Notes under the pieces: model-generated
The model's database searches: none
Seen by the model: only the letters and a program-made list of their open reading frames with translations
Told to the model about the DNA's origin: nothing
Made by a program: the position numbers and the translations under genes
Part shown: positions 35,418 through 44,003 of the stretch, one piece after another
Position numbering within the stretch: position 1 is the first letter of the stretch
Layout of the letters: every line of letters begins with the position of its first letter
From: JAEZHK01 sp964575255
Lineage (GTDB): Bacteria > Bacillota > Clostridia > Christensenellales > Aristaeellaceae
Length of the DNA stretch: 64,000 nt
Reading direction: 5' to 3'
Assembly: GCA_964575255.1 (NCBI GenBank)
Contig: CAZNPZ010000004.1
Coordinates: 1 to 64,000 of the forward strand

Positions 35418-36125
35418 ATGGGTGAGGAAACCGAATACATGCGCGTCAAACGCCTGATTTCCCAGGAGATTCTCTCAGGCAAATATCAAGAGAACAACAA
35501 GCTGCCAACCGAGCGCGCGTTGTGTGATCGGTATGGGGTCAGCAGGATCACGATACGCCAATCACTTCTGAAACTGGAGGAGGAAGGCCTGATCCTCCGG
35601 CAGCAGGGGAAGGGCACTTTTGTCAGACCCCGCGTAATTGAGCAGCCGCTCTCAACGCTCTATTCCTTTTCGGAAGAGCTTAAGAAGCAGAACATTATCT
35701 CCGGCACCAGGATGCTATCGCTGACGACCATCGCCGCGCAGCCGCCCATCCAGGGGATCCTTGGTTTGGGTCCCGGCAAACTGATTCGCGTCGTTTGCCG
35801 CCTGCGACTTGCCGACGAAGTGCCATACGTGTATGAAACCAGCTATATCCCCGCCGAGTTTCTGGGGGACGCAACCGGTGATGAGATTGCGCAAAACGGC
35901 TTGTACAATACGATGGTCAAGTATGGTTGCGTAAAAATCGACAAGGCCACCGAAACGTTCGAGGCGGTGCTCGCGCCGCAGTACGTGGCGGAGGCGCTGG
36001 GGCGAAAGGGCGCGCTGAGCGTGATGCAGCTGGATCGGGTCGCCTATTCCAATGGCCGGGTGGTGGAATACTGCTCCGGGTTCATCTGCGGCGACAAGTA
36101 CCGCTTCCGCGTGACGCTCGAATAG
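35418..36125 (+). CDS. GntR family transcriptional regulator with UTRA domain
   Basis: 235 residues. The N-terminal 70 are a GntR winged helix (LPTERALCDRYGVSRITIRQ, then LEEEGLILRQQGKGTFV). The rest is a UTRA effector domain of the HutC subfamily (LRLADEVPYVYETSYIP and the GRVVEYCSGFICGDKYRF end). HutC-type regulators bind a sugar phosphate or similar metabolite and usually repress the operon they sit in. It is inside the plus-strand locus; the palindrome at 33250 is a possible site. Confidence 0.92.
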   Translation: MGEETEYMRVKRLISQEILSGKYQENNKLPTERALCDRYGVSRITIRQSLLKLEEEGLILRQQGKGTFVRPRVIEQPLSTLYSFSEELKKQNIISGTRMLSLTTIAAQPPIQGILGLGPGKLIRVVCRLRLADEVPYVYETSYIPAEFLGDATGDEIAQNGLYNTMVKYGCVKIDKATETFEAVLAPQYVAEALGRKGALSVMQLDRVAYSNGRVVEYCSGFICGDKYRFRVTLE

Positions 36126-36136
36126 GAGGACCGAAA

Positions 36137-37471
36137 ATGTTTTACGGACGCAGCACGTTTTCCTTCGCGTTCATCGGCGCGGGGAGTTCCGTCTTCACGA
36201 TGCGGCTTGTCGGCGACATCCTGAAGGAGGACTTCATCGACGGCGGCGAGTTCCGGCTGGTGGACATTGATGAAAAGATTCTCGAAGAAGTGACCGCCGC
36301 CGTCAAAAAGCTGGTCGCGCACAGCGGAAAGCCGTTCTCGGTCAAGGCGTTCAGCCACTTCAAGGGCGCGCTGCCCGGCGCGGACTTCGTTTTGTTCACC
36401 TACGCGGTGGGCGCGTACGAGGCGTGGAAACGGGACATTGCAACCTGCACGCGTTTTGGGGTCAACCAGTCGGTGGGCGATACGATCGGGCCGGGCGCGG
36501 TGATCCGCATCCTGCGCTCGATCCCGCTGGCGCTTGAAATCGCGCGCGAAATGGAAAAGGTCTGCCCGGAGGCGTGGATCGTCAACTACACCAACCCCGA
36601 AGGCGCGCAGTGCCTGGCCATCCAGAAATACTCCAAGATCAATTCATTCGGCCTGTGCCACGGCACGCCCGACACGGCGCGCGACCTCGCGGAAAAGGTG
36701 TTCGGCGTCTCGGCGGAGGCGCTTCGCTACGAGGCGGCGGGCGTCAACCACCTGACCTGGTTTACGAAACTCGCCATCGGCGCGCGCGACGTGTACCCGG
36801 AACTCCGCGAGCGGCTGGAAGCGACCGGGTACGCGAAGAAGGAGCCGGTTTCTACCGACCTCTTCCGCGTGTTCGGGCTGTACCCCGCGCCGGGCGACCG
36901 CCACGTGCAGGAGTTCTTCTCCTCATTCCTCCGGGACAACGTGATCCGGGATAGAAAACTTACCTGGCCCAACAACGACTTCCGCGTGATCGACGGATGG
37001 CGCGCGGATGGCGACCGGCGCGTGAAGGCCATTCTCGAACGGAATGAAGGGTACGAGCACTTCCTGGAGGGCAGCGGCGAGAGCGCCACCCACTTCATGC
37101 GCGCGCTCGCGACCGGCGCGACCATTACCGAGATGGTCAACGTGACCAACCGCGGCTACATCGAAAACATCTCGGACGGCGTGATCGTGGAACTTCCCAC
37201 CTTTGTCAACCAGATGGGTCTGAAGCCGATGCACGTCGGGCGGCTGCCGGACGGCATCGCCGCCAAGTGCGAGGCGCTGGGGCGGGAGTATCTATTGCTG
37301 GTCGACGCCGCGGTGGACGCGGACATTTTGAAGGCGCGGCAGGCCATGTACCTCGACCCGCTCGCGGCGATGGCGGACGACCCGGAAGGGCTTTTGGATG
37401 CGCTGATTACCGAAAACCTTGCGCTTCTGCCGGAAGCGTGGCGAACGACAGTTGGCGGGAAAGCCCGCTGA
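36137..37471 (+). CDS. Glycoside hydrolase family 4 protein, CHG-type
   Basis: 444 residues from the ATG at 36137 behind AGGAGGA. The Rossmann start FAFIGAGSSVFTMRLVGDIL binds NAD+. NYTNPEG near 150 and the metal/catalytic motif Cys174-His175-Gly176, with His205 in GVNHLTW, place it in GH4, whose members use NAD+ and Mn2+ in a redox-assisted cleavage. The second residue His rather than Asn argues against a 6-phospho-glycosidase. CHG-type members have been linked to uronic-acid glycosides, but I hold that loosely. Cytoplasmic, next to an importer. Confidence 0.85.
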   Translation: MFYGRSTFSFAFIGAGSSVFTMRLVGDILKEDFIDGGEFRLVDIDEKILEEVTAAVKKLVAHSGKPFSVKAFSHFKGALPGADFVLFTYAVGAYEAWKRDIATCTRFGVNQSVGDTIGPGAVIRILRSIPLALEIAREMEKVCPEAWIVNYTNPEGAQCLAIQKYSKINSFGLCHGTPDTARDLAEKVFGVSAEALRYEAAGVNHLTWFTKLAIGARDVYPELRERLEATGYAKKEPVSTDLFRVFGLYPAPGDRHVQEFFSSFLRDNVIRDRKLTWPNNDFRVIDGWRADGDRRVKAILERNEGYEHFLEGSGESATHFMRALATGATITEMVNVTNRGYIENISDGVIVELPTFVNQMGLKPMHVGRLPDGIAAKCEALGREYLLLVDAAVDADILKARQAMYLDPLAAMADDPEGLLDALITENLALLPEAWRTTVGGKAR

Positions 37472-37495
37472 TATAGAAAAACGGAGGTGCGACCC

Positions 37496-38776
37496 ATGAA
37501 GAAAGTTCTGGCCCTGATGCTTGTGATGCTTCTGACGCTGGGGGTATGTGTCGTGACGGCATCCGCGGAGACAACCACCGTTAAATTCTGGACCCACCAG
37601 AATACCGCGTGGAACGCCGCCTGGGAAGAACTGATCACCGAGTTCGAAGCCGCCAATCCCGACATCAAGATCGAGTATACCACGTTCCCCTACGCGGACT
37701 TTGAAGCAAAGATCCAGACTTCCCTGATGGCGGGCGACCCGGGCGCGGACGTGTACGAAGCCTGGGGCGGCTGGATGCTGGACTTCGCATCCGCAGGCGC
37801 GCTGAGCGAAGTGCCCGACAAGTTCATGGCCGACCTTCTGAAGGACTCCTACGCGCCAGTGCTCGGCACGCTGAAGTATGATGGCAAGTATTACGGCGCG
37901 CCGCTGGAGTTCAACTCCGGCTACGGCGGCATGGTGGTCAACAAAAAGCTGTTCGATCAGAGCGGCATCAGCTACCCGAAGACCTGGAAGGAAGTCATCG
38001 ACACCGCCAAGAAGGTCGCCGTGCAGAACGGCGACATCATGGAGATGCGCGGCCTGGAGTACGCCGGTATGGACACGCTGTACTTCAACTGGCAGGCCAT
38101 GATCCTGCAAAAGGGCGGCAAGCTGTTTGACGACCAGGGCAGACTGGATTTCAATAACCCCATCGCCGCGGATTGCATGAAGGAACTGGTTTCCTACGTG
38201 ACCGACGACCACATCACCAACACCGACAGCCTGACCAATGCCCAGAGCGTCGTGGAGCATGGCTTCATGTGCATGGATGAGTGCTACATGGCGATCAACG
38301 GCCCGTGGATCATCGCCGACTGCGAAGACACATTCGGCCTGACCTACGGCACCGACTTTGAGTACATCGCGCAACCGCCGTTCGTGGACGGCGCGGAGCA
38401 GAAGTGGGTCGCGGAAACCGGCTGGAGCATGTGCGTGCCCAAGGCCACCAAGGTCGCCGACGCGGCGTGGAAATTCGTCGAGTTCGCGCTGAAGCCTGAA
38501 AACCTGCTCAAGCACAACATCGCGTGCGCGCAGATTCCGCCCCGCGCCTCCGTCGCGCAGGATCCCGCTTACCTTGAGAGCATGCCCGCCATGAAGCCCG
38601 TCGTGGACATCCTGGACAAGGCGGTCTACGCAGGCTCCTACAACACCGGCATCGTCAAGACCTACATGGCGCAGATGTACATTTCGCTGTGCAACAACGA
38701 CGGAACCTACGCCTCCGTCGAGGAAGCCTGCAAGAAGCTGACCGACGACATCAACGCCAACGTGAAGTACTACTGA
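37496..38776 (+). CDS. Sugar ABC transporter substrate-binding protein (CUT1, SBP_bac_1)
   Basis: 426 residues from the ATG at 37496, chosen because GGAGGTG lies 6 nt upstream. Signal peptide 1-24 with ASA cleavage and no lipobox Cys. Mature N-terminus TVKFWTHQNTAWNAAW, then FEAANPDIKIEYTTFPYADF, and a Trp-rich AWGGWMLDF segment. It binds the glycoside or sugar handled by the GH4 enzymes and passes it to the two permeases downstream. No ATPase is present in the locus. Confidence 0.92.
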   Translation: MKKVLALMLVMLLTLGVCVVTASAETTTVKFWTHQNTAWNAAWEELITEFEAANPDIKIEYTTFPYADFEAKIQTSLMAGDPGADVYEAWGGWMLDFASAGALSEVPDKFMADLLKDSYAPVLGTLKYDGKYYGAPLEFNSGYGGMVVNKKLFDQSGISYPKTWKEVIDTAKKVAVQNGDIMEMRGLEYAGMDTLYFNWQAMILQKGGKLFDDQGRLDFNNPIAADCMKELVSYVTDDHITNTDSLTNAQSVVEHGFMCMDECYMAINGPWIIADCEDTFGLTYGTDFEYIAQPPFVDGAEQKWVAETGWSMCVPKATKVADAAWKFVEFALKPENLLKHNIACAQIPPRASVAQDPAYLESMPAMKPVVDILDKAVYAGSYNTGIVKTYMAQMYISLCNNDGTYASVEEACKKLTDDINANVKYY

Positions 38777-38790
38777 CGCAATCCTCCCTT

Positions 38791-38820
38791 GGGGCCGCCG
38801 CCCGGCCGGGCGGCGGCCCC
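38791..38820 (+). terminator. Perfect 30-nt GC palindrome between binding-protein and permease genes
   Basis: The 30 nt are fully self-complementary (GGGGCCGCCGCCCGG and its exact reverse complement), 14 nt after the binding-protein stop. An RNA hairpin of 13 bp with a GGCC loop is expected. No T-run. Strongest of the five equivalent hairpins. Confidence 0.8.
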
Positions 38821-38857
38821 CGGTTCCATCCAAACGCCGGGAAAGGAGGAGGGAAAC

Positions 38858-39736
38858 TTGAAGCGTTCGATGTTCCCCTACCTCGTGCTGATACCGCTGC
38901 TCGCGATCCTGTGCACGTTTACGGTGATCCCGATCGCAGGCAGTTTTCTCATCGCCTTCATGGATTACAACCCGCTGCGCACAGCCGGGAACAGCTTCGT
39001 GGGGTTTCAAAACTTCGCGCGCTTTTTCAGTGACGAGCTGTTTCAAAAGAGCTTGGGCAACACGCTGTACTTCGTCGTCGTGATGACGGTTTCAAACATC
39101 GTGATCACGCTGGTCGTCGCGCAACTGCTCTCCTCGCTCGCGTCCAACAAGTGGCGCAGCCTGTTCCGCGTGCTGTTCTTCATGCCCTGCGTCGCGCCGC
39201 TGGCGGCGGTCTCAATCGTGTGGATGCGCTCCATCCTTCCGATCAAGGGCGGCCTTCTCAACATGGCGCTCGGCCAATTGGGCATTGCGCCGGTCAACTG
39301 GCTGGGAAGCGCCGGGGTGATCATGACTTCCATCATGATCTTGACCCAGTGGGCGGACCTCGGTTACAACATCATCCTGTTCATCGCGGGCATCCAGGGC
39401 ATCCCGGATACCTTCTACGAGGCTGCGGAGATCGACGGGGCCGGGCCGATCCGCCGCTTCTTCGCGATCACGCTTCCGCTTCTGAACAAGACCTTCTCCT
39501 TCGTGTTCATCATGACGCTGATCTCCGAATTCCAGGCCTTCGCGCAGTTCTCCATCGTCGCCAAAGACGGCGGGCCGGGACGCGCGGGCTATGTGCTGAG
39601 CACCTACATCTACAACACCGGCTTTGCCAACAAAGACCTTGGGTATGCCTCCGCGCTGTCGGTCGCGCTGTTTCTGATCATCATGACCATCACGCTGATC
39701 CAGCGCCGCATGGGCAGGATCGACTGGGGGTACTGA
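38858..39736 (+). CDS. Sugar ABC transporter permease (MalF-type)
   Basis: 292 residues from a TTG at 38858 with GGAGGAGGG ending 5 nt upstream; the ATG at 38870 is the alternative. Upstream in-frame codons belong to the palindrome and are not coding. Six membrane segments; EAA loop FYEAAEIDGAGPIRRFFAIT followed by LPLLNK. It pairs with the next gene. Confidence 0.9.
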   Translation: MKRSMFPYLVLIPLLAILCTFTVIPIAGSFLIAFMDYNPLRTAGNSFVGFQNFARFFSDELFQKSLGNTLYFVVVMTVSNIVITLVVAQLLSSLASNKWRSLFRVLFFMPCVAPLAAVSIVWMRSILPIKGGLLNMALGQLGIAPVNWLGSAGVIMTSIMILTQWADLGYNIILFIAGIQGIPDTFYEAAEIDGAGPIRRFFAITLPLLNKTFSFVFIMTLISEFQAFAQFSIVAKDGGPGRAGYVLSTYIYNTGFANKDLGYASALSVALFLIIMTITLIQRRMGRIDWGY

Positions 39737-39737
39737 G

Positions 39738-40562
39738 ATGAGGATGAAACGCAAACGGCTCGCCGCCATCGTCATCATCGCCTCGATGACCATTCTGGGC
39801 CTGATCTTCGTGATGCCCTACGTCTGGATGATTTTGAGTTCCTTCAAGGGCAAGGTGGAGATCATCAAGTCCAAGGCCTTCTTCCCGGTAAAGTGGATCT
39901 GGGACAATTACATAACCGTGTTCACCAAGGCGCCGGTGGTCTCCTGGTTTTTCAACAGCGTTTTCGTGACGGTGGTCGGCACACTCGCGACGCTGTTCAC
40001 CAGTTCCATCGCGGGCTTCGTGTTCGCAAAATACGATTTCAAAGGGAAAAACGCGCTGTTCCTGTTCGTACTGGCCACGATGATGGTGCCGACGCAGGTG
40101 ACGATGATCCCGTCGTTTTTGATCATCGACCGCCTGGGTATGTACGACTCGCTGACCGCGCTGATCGTGCCGGGGCTTGTCGGCGGGTTTGGCATCTTCC
40201 TCTGCCGCCAGTTCATCGAGGACATCCCGGACAGCCTGTGCGAAGCCGCGTGCATCGACGGCGCGGGCGACTTCTACATCTACGTTCGCGTCATCCTGCC
40301 GCTGATCAAGGCGGCCATCGGGGCGCTGACGATCTTCACATTCCTGGCCAAGTGGAACGACTACCTGGGGCCGCTCCTCTACCTGAGTGACCCGAAGAAC
40401 ATGACCATGCCGCTGGCGCTCAACTTCTTCTCCGGTCAGCACAATTCGGACAACGGCGCGATCATGGCCGCCGCCGTGATCGTAACGCTGCCGGTGACCA
40501 TCGTGTTTCTCTGCCTTCAGAAGCAGTTTATCAAGGGCATTGCCATCGCCGGCATGAAATAA
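39738..40562 (+). CDS. Carbohydrate ABC transporter permease (MalG-type)
   Basis: 274 residues, six membrane segments, starting 1 nt after the MalF-type stop. Contains VMPYVWMILSSFKGKVEI, EAA loop LCEAACIDGAGDFYIYVRVI then LPLIKA, and ends FIKGIAIAGMK, all usual for MalG relatives. Completes the CUT1 importer of this locus. Confidence 0.93.
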   Translation: MRMKRKRLAAIVIIASMTILGLIFVMPYVWMILSSFKGKVEIIKSKAFFPVKWIWDNYITVFTKAPVVSWFFNSVFVTVVGTLATLFTSSIAGFVFAKYDFKGKNALFLFVLATMMVPTQVTMIPSFLIIDRLGMYDSLTALIVPGLVGGFGIFLCRQFIEDIPDSLCEAACIDGAGDFYIYVRVILPLIKAAIGALTIFTFLAKWNDYLGPLLYLSDPKNMTMPLALNFFSGQHNSDNGAIMAAAVIVTLPVTIVFLCLQKQFIKGIAIAGMK

Positions 40563-40573
40563 TACCAATCCAG

Positions 40574-40710
40574 AGTATTGATTCCTCGTCGGGCCGGGTC
40601 TTTTCGCGCAGAGCTTTGTTGCCCTCCACTCAGCGTAGCGCTGCTACGCCTCGTTCCAGCTCCTTGCTGCGCTATCTACAATCCCTCAGCCCTTTGGACC
40701 AATTAATACT
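40574..40710. repeat. Candidate small non-coding repeat element (MITE/REP-like)
   Basis: 137 nt bounded by near-perfect inverted ends (AGTATTGATT and AATTAATACT, 9 of 10). Inside, GCGTAGC-GCT-GCTACGC forms a tight hairpin and further short stems flank it. It sits between the MalG permease and the URO-D gene, is not coding in any convincing frame, and is preceded by TAATACCAATCC, a 12-mer also seen at 2086. A dispersed genomic repeat or structured RNA is suspected. Confidence 0.4.
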
Positions 40711-40735
40711 TCTGCTTGGCATGACAGGAGGAACC

Positions 40736-41989
40736 ATGCGCGACATCTCCCCCAAAGACCTTGGCCGCCTGCGCGCGCTGGCGGCGCACCAGGCGGAGCT
40801 TGCGTCCAGTGACAGAATGCGGGGCCTCTACGCCGACTGGGCGCGGCACGGCCGGTTTGAACCGGGCGCGCGCCCGATGTTCACCGTCGAGTTGTGGACG
40901 TTTGCCGACGAGGTGATCCCCGCGATGCTCGCCTGCGAAGGCGAAAAAGCGCGCAGGATCGAGGCGAAACTACTTTCAAACGTCGTGCCGTTTGAGCGCT
41001 TCGGCGATGACACGCCGGTTCGCGGGTTTATCCCGGTGCCGCTCAAAAAGCGCTTTGTGCCCTTCGACCTCCCGGTTCGGAAGAACGACGCCGACGACAG
41101 CGGCTGGGTGGGCGTGGGACATCACTTTGAGGCGTACCTTCACGACCTGGAGGAGGACTGGCACCTTCTGAAGAAATCCGCCTGGTCGTTCGACGAGACG
41201 GCGACGCAGCGGGAAATCGACGAACTCAACGAACTCTTCGGCGACCTCCTGCCCGCCCGCAGGTGCGGCGAGACCCTGATGGTCGGTCCGGCGGAGGACA
41301 TCATCCACCTGATTGGCATGGAAGACCTGTACGTCGCCATGTATGACGCGCCCGACCGCCTCCATGAAATGATGGAGCGGCTGCTGGACGACTACGACGA
41401 ATATCTGAACGACCTGGAGGCAAAGCGGCTGATCCTGCCCACCGCGGGGGACGAGGCGCTGCCGCAGGGCTCCTACTGCTTCACGGATGCCCTGCCCGCG
41501 GATGGGGCGGGTCTATCCACCCGTCAGGTGTGGGGCTATATGGACGCCGAGGAGATGAACGACGTCTCGCCGGAGATGTACAAGGCGTTCATCACCGACC
41601 ACTACCGACGCATGGCCGCGCGGTTCGGCGCGATCTCCTATGGCTGCTGTGAGGCGATCCACCGCGTGTGGGACGGCGGGGTGGAGACGCTGCCCAACCT
41701 TAGAAAGGTGTCGGTGTCCGCCTGGTGCGATCAGCGGTTCATGGGCGAACGGCTGCGTGGCCAGGGCATCGTGTTCCTGAGAAAGCCCACGGCGAACCTC
41801 TTGGGCGTCGGTAGCGGCCTTGACGAGGAAGCGGTGCGCGCCTACTTCCGCGAGACCGCGGAGGCCGCCAGCGGCTGCCGCCTGGAGATCACGCAGCGCG
41901 ACGTGTACCTGCTTCACGGCAACCCCGACAAGGTGGCGCGCTACGTCCAGCTGGTGCGCGAGGCGCTGGATCGCCACTGGAAACCGTGA
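40736..41989 (+). CDS. URO-D-fold protein, second copy (not HemE)
   Basis: 417 residues from the ATG at 40736 behind AGGAGGAA. Only loosely similar to the copy at 5239. The C-terminal half carries the barrel pattern ISYGCCEAIHRVWD, LRKVSVSAWCDQRFMGERL and VFLRKPTANLLG. HemE landmarks are missing. The two adjacent cysteines before the His could bind metal as in corrinoid methyltransferase relatives. It lies between importer genes and a HAD phosphatase/GH4 pair and overlaps the HAD start, which ties it to glycoside use. Reaction unknown. Confidence 0.75.
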   Translation: MRDISPKDLGRLRALAAHQAELASSDRMRGLYADWARHGRFEPGARPMFTVELWTFADEVIPAMLACEGEKARRIEAKLLSNVVPFERFGDDTPVRGFIPVPLKKRFVPFDLPVRKNDADDSGWVGVGHHFEAYLHDLEEDWHLLKKSAWSFDETATQREIDELNELFGDLLPARRCGETLMVGPAEDIIHLIGMEDLYVAMYDAPDRLHEMMERLLDDYDEYLNDLEAKRLILPTAGDEALPQGSYCFTDALPADGAGLSTRQVWGYMDAEEMNDVSPEMYKAFITDHYRRMAARFGAISYGCCEAIHRVWDGGVETLPNLRKVSVSAWCDQRFMGERLRGQGIVFLRKPTANLLGVGSGLDEEAVRAYFRETAEAASGCRLEITQRDVYLLHGNPDKVARYVQLVREALDRHWKP

Positions 41990-42654
41990 CGATGGCCGCG
42001 TTTTCTACGGTCATCTTCGACATGGACGGGACGCTGGTGGACACGATGCGTCTGACCGCCCCGGCGTTTTCGTTTCTTTCGGAGGAATTTGGCCTTGCGC
42101 CGCTCCCAGAAGCGCGCGTACGCGGCGCGATCGGCCTTGTGGACATGGATTTCTACCGGTCGCTCTACCCGGACGCGGACGCGGAGACGCTCCGCGCGTT
42201 CAGCCGCGCGGTGGAAGCCGAGGAGAACGCGCGCGCGCGGGCGCTGGGGCCGGGACTCTTGTTTCCGGGCGTCGCTGAGATGCTTCATGAGCTCCGGGAC
42301 GCAGGGCGGACGCTGTACATCGCCAGCACCGGCAGCGAGAGCCACGTGACCACGGCGCTGACCGAGGCTGGAATCCTCGGTTTGTTTCAGGGCATCGCCT
42401 GCGGGCGCGCCGACAAGGCGGGCATGGTGGCGGAACTGATCCGCGGGCTTGACCCCGGAGTTTGCGCCATCGTCGGCGATACGGCGCTGGATGCGTCCGC
42501 GGGGCATCAAAACGGCACTCTCGCGCTGGGCGCGGGGTTCGGCTACCTGAAGCCGGAGCACCACGCGCTGTTCGACCAGGTTTATCCCACGCCCGGCGCG
42601 CTCCTGAAGGCGCTGACAGGCGGGACAACACGAGCGAAAGAGAAGAAAGGATGA
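41986..42654 (+). CDS. HAD superfamily hydrolase (phosphoglycolate phosphatase / beta-PGM-like)
   Basis: 222 residues. Motif I is VIFDMDGTLVDT with nucleophile Asp12 and Asp14; motif II is YIASTGSESH; motif IV is CAIVGDTALDASAG. The cap insert between I and II is helical, as in beta-phosphoglucomutase and phosphoglycolate phosphatase. It probably removes or moves phosphate on a sugar intermediate. The GTG at 41986 overlaps the URO-D stop (GTGA); an ATG two codons later is the alternative start. Confidence 0.85.
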   Translation: MTMAAFSTVIFDMDGTLVDTMRLTAPAFSFLSEEFGLAPLPEARVRGAIGLVDMDFYRSLYPDADAETLRAFSRAVEAEENARARALGPGLLFPGVAEMLHELRDAGRTLYIASTGSESHVTTALTEAGILGLFQGIACGRADKAGMVAELIRGLDPGVCAIVGDTALDASAGHQNGTLALGAGFGYLKPEHHALFDQVYPTPGALLKALTGGTTRAKEKKG

Positions 42655-42659
42655 ACAAA

Positions 42660-43979
42660 ATGGCACGAAAATTCGCATTCATTGGCGCGGGGAGCTTCGG
42701 GTTTACCCGCGATCTGGTTCGGGATATCCTGAGCTACCCAGCGCTCAGCGATTCCACGCTCACGCTGATGGACGTAAACGCCGAGCGCCTCGCATACATC
42801 AAGACCGCGGTTGAACGCATTGTGGAGGCCGGGAAGTATCCGGCAACGGTCGTCGCCACGCTGAGCCGCGAGGAGGCGCTTATGGGCGCGGACGGCGTGA
42901 TCTGCACGATCCTTGCGGGGGATGTGGATGTTTGGCAGCACGACATCCTGATCCCGAAAAAATACGGCGTGGATACCAACGTAGGCGACACCCGCGGCCC
43001 CAGCGGCATCTTCCGCTTCCTGCGCACCGTAAACCCGATCATGTCTATCGCGCGGGATATTGACCGGCTCTGCCCGAAGGCAGTGTTTTTGAACTACACC
43101 AATCCCATGGCGATGCTTTGTCGCGCCGTACAGGGCAGTTTTCCGCACCTTGTGACCAGCGGACTTTGCCACAGCGTGCAGGGCACTGCGAAAATGCTGT
43201 CCAACTGGATCGGCGCGGACATGAAGGATGTCAGTTACACCTGCGCGGGCATCAACCATCAGGCTTTCTACACGAAGTTCCTGTGGAAGGGCGAGGATGC
43301 CTACCCGTTGATCCGAAAAGCGGTCACGGAGCGACCCGAAGTATACAACGAGGAAATCGTGCGCAACGAAATGTTCCTGGCGCTGGGCTACTACCCGACG
43401 GAAAGCTCCGGCCACAACAGCGAGTACAACGCTTGGTTCCGCAAGCGCCCGGACTTGATCGAGAAGTACTGCACTCACGGCACGGGCTGGAACCCCGGCG
43501 TCTACGCCTACATCCTGAACGAATACCGGGACCGCGAGCGGACATGGCGGGGTGAGATTGAAACCTGGCTCAAAGAGGACGCCGATCTGAAGCGCGGCGA
43601 GGAGTACGCCGCCTACATTTTCAACGCCATTTTGGGCGACAACACGCTCTTTGAGTTCAACGGGAATGTGCGAAACTTTGGCCTCGTGGACAACCTGCCG
43701 GTCGGCGCGTGCGTGGAAGTGCCGGTACTGGCAGGGAAAAACGGGCTGTCGCCGATCCGGGTGGGCGCGCTGCCGCCGCAGTGCGCGGTTCTGAGCGGAA
43801 CGAGCGCGCAGATTGAGGAGATGGCGGTCGAGGGGAGCTTCGCGGGCGATCGGGAGATGATCTACCGGGCCATCTGCTTTGATCCGCTGACCAGCGCGGT
43901 GCTTTCGCTGCGCGAGATCCGGGCGATGGTGGACGAAATGTTCCGGCAGAACGAAGCCTGGCTGCCGCAGTTCCGTTAG
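42660..43979 (+). CDS. Glycoside hydrolase family 4 protein, CHSV-type (alpha-galactosidase-like)
   Basis: 439 residues. NAD+-binding start KFAFIGAGSFGFTRDLVRDI, NYTNPMAM near 145-152, Cys170-His171-Ser172-Val173, and His200 in AGINHQAF. The CHSV form is the one found in MelA alpha-galactosidases and related GH4 enzymes that act on unphosphorylated alpha-glycosides. The ATG at 42660 has AAAGG 9 nt upstream; the ATG at 42651 overlaps the HAD stop and is the alternative. A second GH4 enzyme in one locus suggests a glycan with two linkage types or two related substrates. Confidence 0.88.
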   Translation: MARKFAFIGAGSFGFTRDLVRDILSYPALSDSTLTLMDVNAERLAYIKTAVERIVEAGKYPATVVATLSREEALMGADGVICTILAGDVDVWQHDILIPKKYGVDTNVGDTRGPSGIFRFLRTVNPIMSIARDIDRLCPKAVFLNYTNPMAMLCRAVQGSFPHLVTSGLCHSVQGTAKMLSNWIGADMKDVSYTCAGINHQAFYTKFLWKGEDAYPLIRKAVTERPEVYNEEIVRNEMFLALGYYPTESSGHNSEYNAWFRKRPDLIEKYCTHGTGWNPGVYAYILNEYRDRERTWRGEIETWLKEDADLKRGEEYAAYIFNAILGDNTLFEFNGNVRNFGLVDNLPVGACVEVPVLAGKNGLSPIRVGALPPQCAVLSGTSAQIEEMAVEGSFAGDREMIYRAICFDPLTSAVLSLREIRAMVDEMFRQNEAWLPQFR

Positions 43980-44003
43980 GTTTATTACAAAGGGGGTATT
44001 TTC

